The translations under genes and the position numbers were made by a program. Shown piece after piece: positions 5,850 through 7,699 of a stretch of 7,699 nt of DNA (positions within the stretch are counted from its first letter, which is position 1; the number at the start of each line of letters is the position of its first letter). Where the stretch lies: the NCBI GenBank assembly GCA_027335545.1, contig DAHWHV010000358.1, positions 1 to 7,699 of the forward strand, given 5' to 3'. Below the pieces are notes generated by a model. That model had not been told where the DNA came from. It made no database searches and saw only the letters and a program-made list of their open reading frames with translations. The stretch is from Clostridia bacterium. GTDB lineage: Bacteria > Bacillota_E > RBS10-35 > JAJYVN01.

Positions 5850-6215
5850 TCAGGCCCGCTGGCGGGTGGGTTCTTCGCCGGTGAGGCGAGTGATGTAGGC
5901 GCGCACCAACTCGGCGATGACCTCGTCGCGCTCCAACCGGGTCATCAGGGCGCGGGCGTTCTGATGACCCGTGATGTAGGTGGGTTCGCCCGAGAGGAGG
6001 TAGTGCGCGATCTGACCGATGGGGTCGTAACCCTTCTCCTGGAGGGCGCGATAGACGCGCAACAGGACCTCGCGGCTGTCCAGGCGCGGCGGCTCGGCGA
6101 CCGGTTCCTCTCCAGAGTGGGGGCCGCGGAGGATCTGCGTCAGGCCCGGGTCCCCAAGCGGCGTGGTGGCCTGGTCCCGGCGGACCGCCGCGTCGTCCGG
6201 ATCGCGCTCCGACAT
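5850..6215 (-). CDS. ireB: IreB family regulatory phosphoprotein (DUF965/UPF0297, YrzL-like)
   Basis: Small cytoplasmic protein whose Enterococcus homologue is phosphorylated on N-terminal threonines by the PASTA-domain kinase IreK (PrkC) and acts in cell-wall stress and cephalosporin resistance. From the ATG at 6215 it has 121 residues. The family core covers residues 46-112, including [13 protein letters not shown] at 57-69, Y-L-L-S-G-E-P-T-Y at 72-80 and [12 protein letters not shown] at 93-104. Ahead of it is a charged, probably disordered extension of about 45 residues with threonines at 17, 18 and 26, longer than in the roughly 90-residue relatives. The ATG is chosen because GGGGGGGG precedes it by seven bases; a GTG ten codons upstream has no ribosome binding site. 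In many Firmicutes the gene sits between alaS and ruvX; here it stands alone, facing ssp. Confidence 0.9.
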   Translation of the reverse strand: MSERDPDDAAVRRDQATTPLGDPGLTQILRGPHSGEEPVAEPPRLDSREVLLRVYRALQEKGYDPIGQIAHYLLSGEPTYITGHQNARALMTRLERDEVIAELVRAYITRLTGEEPTRQRA

Positions 6216-6251
6216 GCCCAACCCCCCCCGGCCAACCCCGCCCACCCGGGC

Positions 6252-6260
6252 ATCGTACCA
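6252..6260 (-). promoter_or_regulatory. candidate extended -10 promoter of ireB
   Basis: On the minus strand the sequence reads TGGTACGAT, an extended -10 (TGn plus TACGAT). No good -35 is seen 17 bp upstream, as can be tolerated with an extended -10. Transcription would start near 6243, about 28 bases before the ATG. Confidence 0.45.
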
Positions 6261-6346
6261 GAATTTCGACCGCCTGGGCCGGAGTCCTCTTTGGTTCCTC
6301 GTGCCACCAGGGCTGCCTCCGGGGCCGGCGCGTCCGTAGCGGGGCA

Positions 6347-6467
6347 GCGGAGCGAAGCTCGCCGCAGGCGAGCGGTGCTCCGCCGCGGAGCGAAGCTCAC
6401 CTGCGGTGAGCGGTGCTCCGCCGCGCAGCGAAGCTCACCTGCGGTGAGCGGTGCTCCGCCGCGCAGC
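6347..6467. repeat. palindromic repeat array 2 (three 37-bp units plus a partial)
   Basis: Three units at 6347-6383, 6385-6421 and 6423-6459, each separated by one C (period 38), then a partial GCGCAGC at 6461-6467. Unit 1 folds as outer arm GCGGAGC, GAA, inner arm GCTCGCC, loop GCA, inner arm GGCGAGC, GGT, outer arm GCTCCGC. Units 2 and 3 change the inner arms to GCTCACC and GGTGAGC, a compensatory G-C to A-T swap that keeps pairing. Unit 3 has a changed left outer arm (GCGCAGC), leaving one mismatch. The array lies between the divergent ireB and spoVT promoters. It shares its arms with array 1 at 5206-5347. REPIN-like origin is possible; no transposase is in the window. Confidence 0.88.
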
Positions 6468-6557
6468 ATCCCCGGGTCGCAGGGGGCGCGCGCCGCCCCC
6501 GTCCCGCGACGGCGCGGCCGCCAGCCCCCGATCCGGTCGCGGCATCGGCCCGTAATT

Positions 6558-6588
6558 GCATCGTTTAGCAGGCTTCGGGCCATTACTA
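6558..6588 (+). promoter_or_regulatory. candidate forespore promoter of spoVT
   Basis: GCATC (6558-6562) and ATTACTA (6582-6588), 19 bp apart, resemble the ssp promoter candidate (GCATA, 19 bp, CATACTA). Both -10 regions sit in the shared context GCCAT(T)ACTAGG. spoVT is sigma-G dependent in Bacillus. The fit to consensus is imperfect: the -35 ends in C and the -10 matches five of seven positions. Confidence 0.4.
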
Positions 6589-6667
6589 GGATGGCGGTGC
6601 GAGAAGCCGCAGGCGGCCCCCCTCAAGCACAAGGGCGGTGGGACGCAGGCGCTGGGACAGCATCCGG

Positions 6668-6707
6668 AGGAGGGTGCTGCAAAAGCGGGCTATTGCAGCA
6701 CCCTCCT
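6668..6707 (+). other. perfect 15-bp hairpin in the spoVT leader
   Basis: AGGAGGGTGCTGCAA (6668-6682) is perfectly complementary to 6693-6707, with a ten-base loop AAGCGGGCTA. It ends 23 bases before the spoVT ribosome binding site. No T-run follows, so it is not a plain intrinsic terminator. The left arm begins with AGGAGGG, which resembles a Shine-Dalgarno site, but no start codon follows at a suitable distance. It could stabilise the transcript, bind a regulator or act in translational control of spoVT. Confidence 0.65.
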
Positions 6708-6744
6708 AGCGCCGGAGACCGCAGGCGGCGAAGGGGTGAAGCGG

Positions 6745-7305
6745 TTGAAGGCCACAGGGATCGTCAGACGCATCGACGACCTCGGGCGTATCGTCATCCC
6801 GATCGAGATCCGGCGAGACATGAACATCCGCGACGGGGATCCGCTGGAGATCTTCGTGGACAAAAACGGCGAGGTCATCCTCAAGAAGTACTCGGCGATC
6901 GCCGAACTCGGCCCCTTCGCCCAGGGGCTCGTCAACTCGCTGCACGAAACGACCCAGCACCTGGCGCTGCTGAGCGATCGCGACACCATCGTCGCCGTCG
7001 CCGGGGGGCCCGAGCGCGCGTTCCTGGGAAAGCGCGTGGGGCAACCCGTCCTGCGAGCCATGGACAACCGGGAGACCCTCGTGTTCTCGGCCCGTGAGCA
7101 GCAGGCCGTGGGGGCCACCATCGAGGACCCGGGTCCGGGGGGGGCACCCTTCCAGAGCGAGGTCATCGCCCCGGTGATCGTCGGCGGAGACCCGGTCGGC
7201 GCCGTGTTGCTGGCCAGCACCTCCGCGGGGGTGGCCTTCGGAGAACTGGAGGAGAAGCTCACGCAGACCGCGGCGGGATTCCTGGCGCGGCACATGCAGG
7301 AGTAG
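6745..7305 (+). CDS. spoVT: stage V sporulation protein T (SpoVT), AbrB-family regulator
   Basis: Forespore transcription factor that tunes sigma-G-dependent genes, including spore-coat-independent protection genes such as ssp. From the TTG start it has 186 residues (Bacillus SpoVT has 178). Residues 1-50 form the swapped-hairpin AbrB/SpoVT DNA-binding domain: K-A-T-G-I-V-R-R-I-D-D-L-G-R-I-V-I-P at 2-19, then E-I-R-R and G-D-P-L-E-I-F-V at 31-38, followed by G-E-V-I-L-K-K-Y-S. The remainder, through G-G-D-P-V-G-A-V-L-L and the closing T-A-A-G-F-L-A-R-H-M-Q-E, matches the GAF-like ligand domain. The start is TTG at 6745, with AAGGGGTGA (6731-6739) five bases before it and the family's normal N-terminus. 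A GTG at 6736 is too close to any binding site, and upstream in-frame codons would run through the leader hairpin. Position 20 is Ile where Bacillus SpoVT has Lys (I-P-K-E-I-R-R). Confidence 0.95.
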   Translation: MKATGIVRRIDDLGRIVIPIEIRRDMNIRDGDPLEIFVDKNGEVILKKYSAIAELGPFAQGLVNSLHETTQHLALLSDRDTIVAVAGGPERAFLGKRVGQPVLRAMDNRETLVFSAREQQAVGATIEDPGPGGAPFQSEVIAPVIVGGDPVGAVLLASTSAGVAFGELEEKLTQTAAGFLARHMQE

Positions 7306-7332
7306 CCAGCGGGGCGGCGGCCGGCCGGGCCG

Positions 7333-7699
7333 TCACGCGCGCACCGCCGCCGCCAGGCCCCGCAGGGGGAGCCGGTGCTCCGCGCCGCAGCGGCTGCACC
7401 TCCCCACCACAAGCTCGCCCGTCAGGGCGGCCACCGTGAGGACATGCACGTCCCCGCCGGCCTCCGTCGCGCGCACGGGGATGCCCGTGCGCAGGCCGTG
7501 TTCGAGCACCCGCCGCACCTCGCGCGCGGGCATGCGCATCACCGCCGGCAACGGATCGCCGAGCGAGCGGGCCGGTGGACGGCGCGCCGCGACTGCCAGG
7601 GCCGGGGCGGCCGCGGCGCGCTTGGACGCCTTACCGGCCGGGACCGCGGGCCGCGGCGGCGCTATGCCGGGGCCCGTCCGCGGCGGGGGCGCGGGGCTC
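7333..7699 (-). CDS. unrecognised protein, C-terminal part with a CxxC motif, runs off the window
   Basis: The frame is open on the minus strand from the window edge (7699) to the TGA at 7333-7335, about 121 codons, so the true start probably lies outside. The edge-proximal part is Pro/Ala-rich with a few Lys/Arg and looks disordered. The last 70 residues are more protein-like: a helix-like V-R-R-V-L-E-H-G-L-R-T-G-I-P-V-R segment, a likely beta stretch (V-H-V-L-T-V-A-A-L-T-G-E-L-V-V-G) and R-C-S-R-C-G-A-E-H-R-L-P-L. The two cysteines form a single CxxC that could be half of a zinc site. The pattern recalls a WYL/Sm-like barrel, but this is only a resemblance. Shorter products from TTG at 7551 or the following ATGs are possible. 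It converges with spoVT, 27 bases apart. Confidence 0.5.
   Translation of the reverse strand, partial: SPAPPPRTGPGIAPPRPAVPAGKASKRAAAAPALAVAARRPPARSLGDPLPAVMRMPAREVRRVLEHGLRTGIPVRATEAGGDVHVLTVAALTGELVVGRCSRCGAEHRLPLRGLAAAVRA

Noticed and set aside
5206..6467. The two repeat arrays as a CRISPR
   Set aside because: There are no unique spacers of constant length; units are contiguous palindromes separated by one or two bases, and no cas gene is present.
6556..6744. An N-terminal extension of SpoVT from the ATG at about 6556 (the frame's furthest start)
   Set aside because: It would translate through the promoter candidate and the 15-bp hairpin, and adds 63 residues absent from SpoVT; the TTG at 6745 has a well-placed binding site.
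5730..7097. A 455-codon plus-strand frame through ireB, array 2 and spoVT
   Set aside because: It is antisense to ireB, reads through the repeats and is out of frame with spoVT; the real genes in this interval explain the sequence.

Overview
The window is very GC-rich and comes from an endospore-forming Bacillota. It carries an alpha/beta-type small acid-soluble spore protein, the forespore regulator SpoVT and the Firmicutes-type kinase-substrate protein IreB, together with strong purine-rich ribosome binding sites and GTG/TTG starts. The base composition points to a deep-branching high-GC lineage such as Thermaerobacter, Symbiobacterium or Limnochordia. That placement is inference, and I cannot name a species.

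Layout. (1) 48-653: an SH3b-domain lipoprotein, followed by about 600 bases with no gene that contain one striking perfect hairpin. (2) 1256-2921: a good sigma-A promoter, a structured leader of about 130 nt, speD (S-adenosylmethionine decarboxylase proenzyme) and argC in one transcription unit. The leader can sequester the speD Shine-Dalgarno sequence. (3) 2953-5203: a second promoter with two candidate arginine-repressor (ARG) boxes, then one 690-residue reading frame that fuses ArgB (N-acetylglutamate kinase) to ArgD (acetylornithine aminotransferase). (4) 5206-5347: a nested palindromic repeat array directly after the argBD stop codon. (5) 5385-5723: an ssp spore-protein gene with a forespore-like promoter and a strong terminator-like hairpin. 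(6) 5850-6260, minus strand: ireB. (7) 6347-6467: a second array of the same palindrome family, in the gap between divergent ireB and spoVT. (8) 6558-7305: a forespore-like promoter, a 15-bp hairpin leader and spoVT. (9) 7333-7699, minus strand: the C-terminal part of an unrecognised protein that runs off the window.

How the genes fit together. ArgB, ArgC and ArgD carry out consecutive steps from N-acetylglutamate to N-acetylornithine; argJ is not in the window. SpeD makes the aminopropyl donor for spermidine, so the speD-argC unit ties polyamine synthesis to the arginine supply. The ssp and spoVT genes form a late-sporulation pair with similar promoter candidates. The most notable points are the ArgB-ArgD fusion, the switch-like speD leader, and the two arrays of double-armed palindromes that contain GCGAAGC mini-hairpins and show paired compensatory changes.
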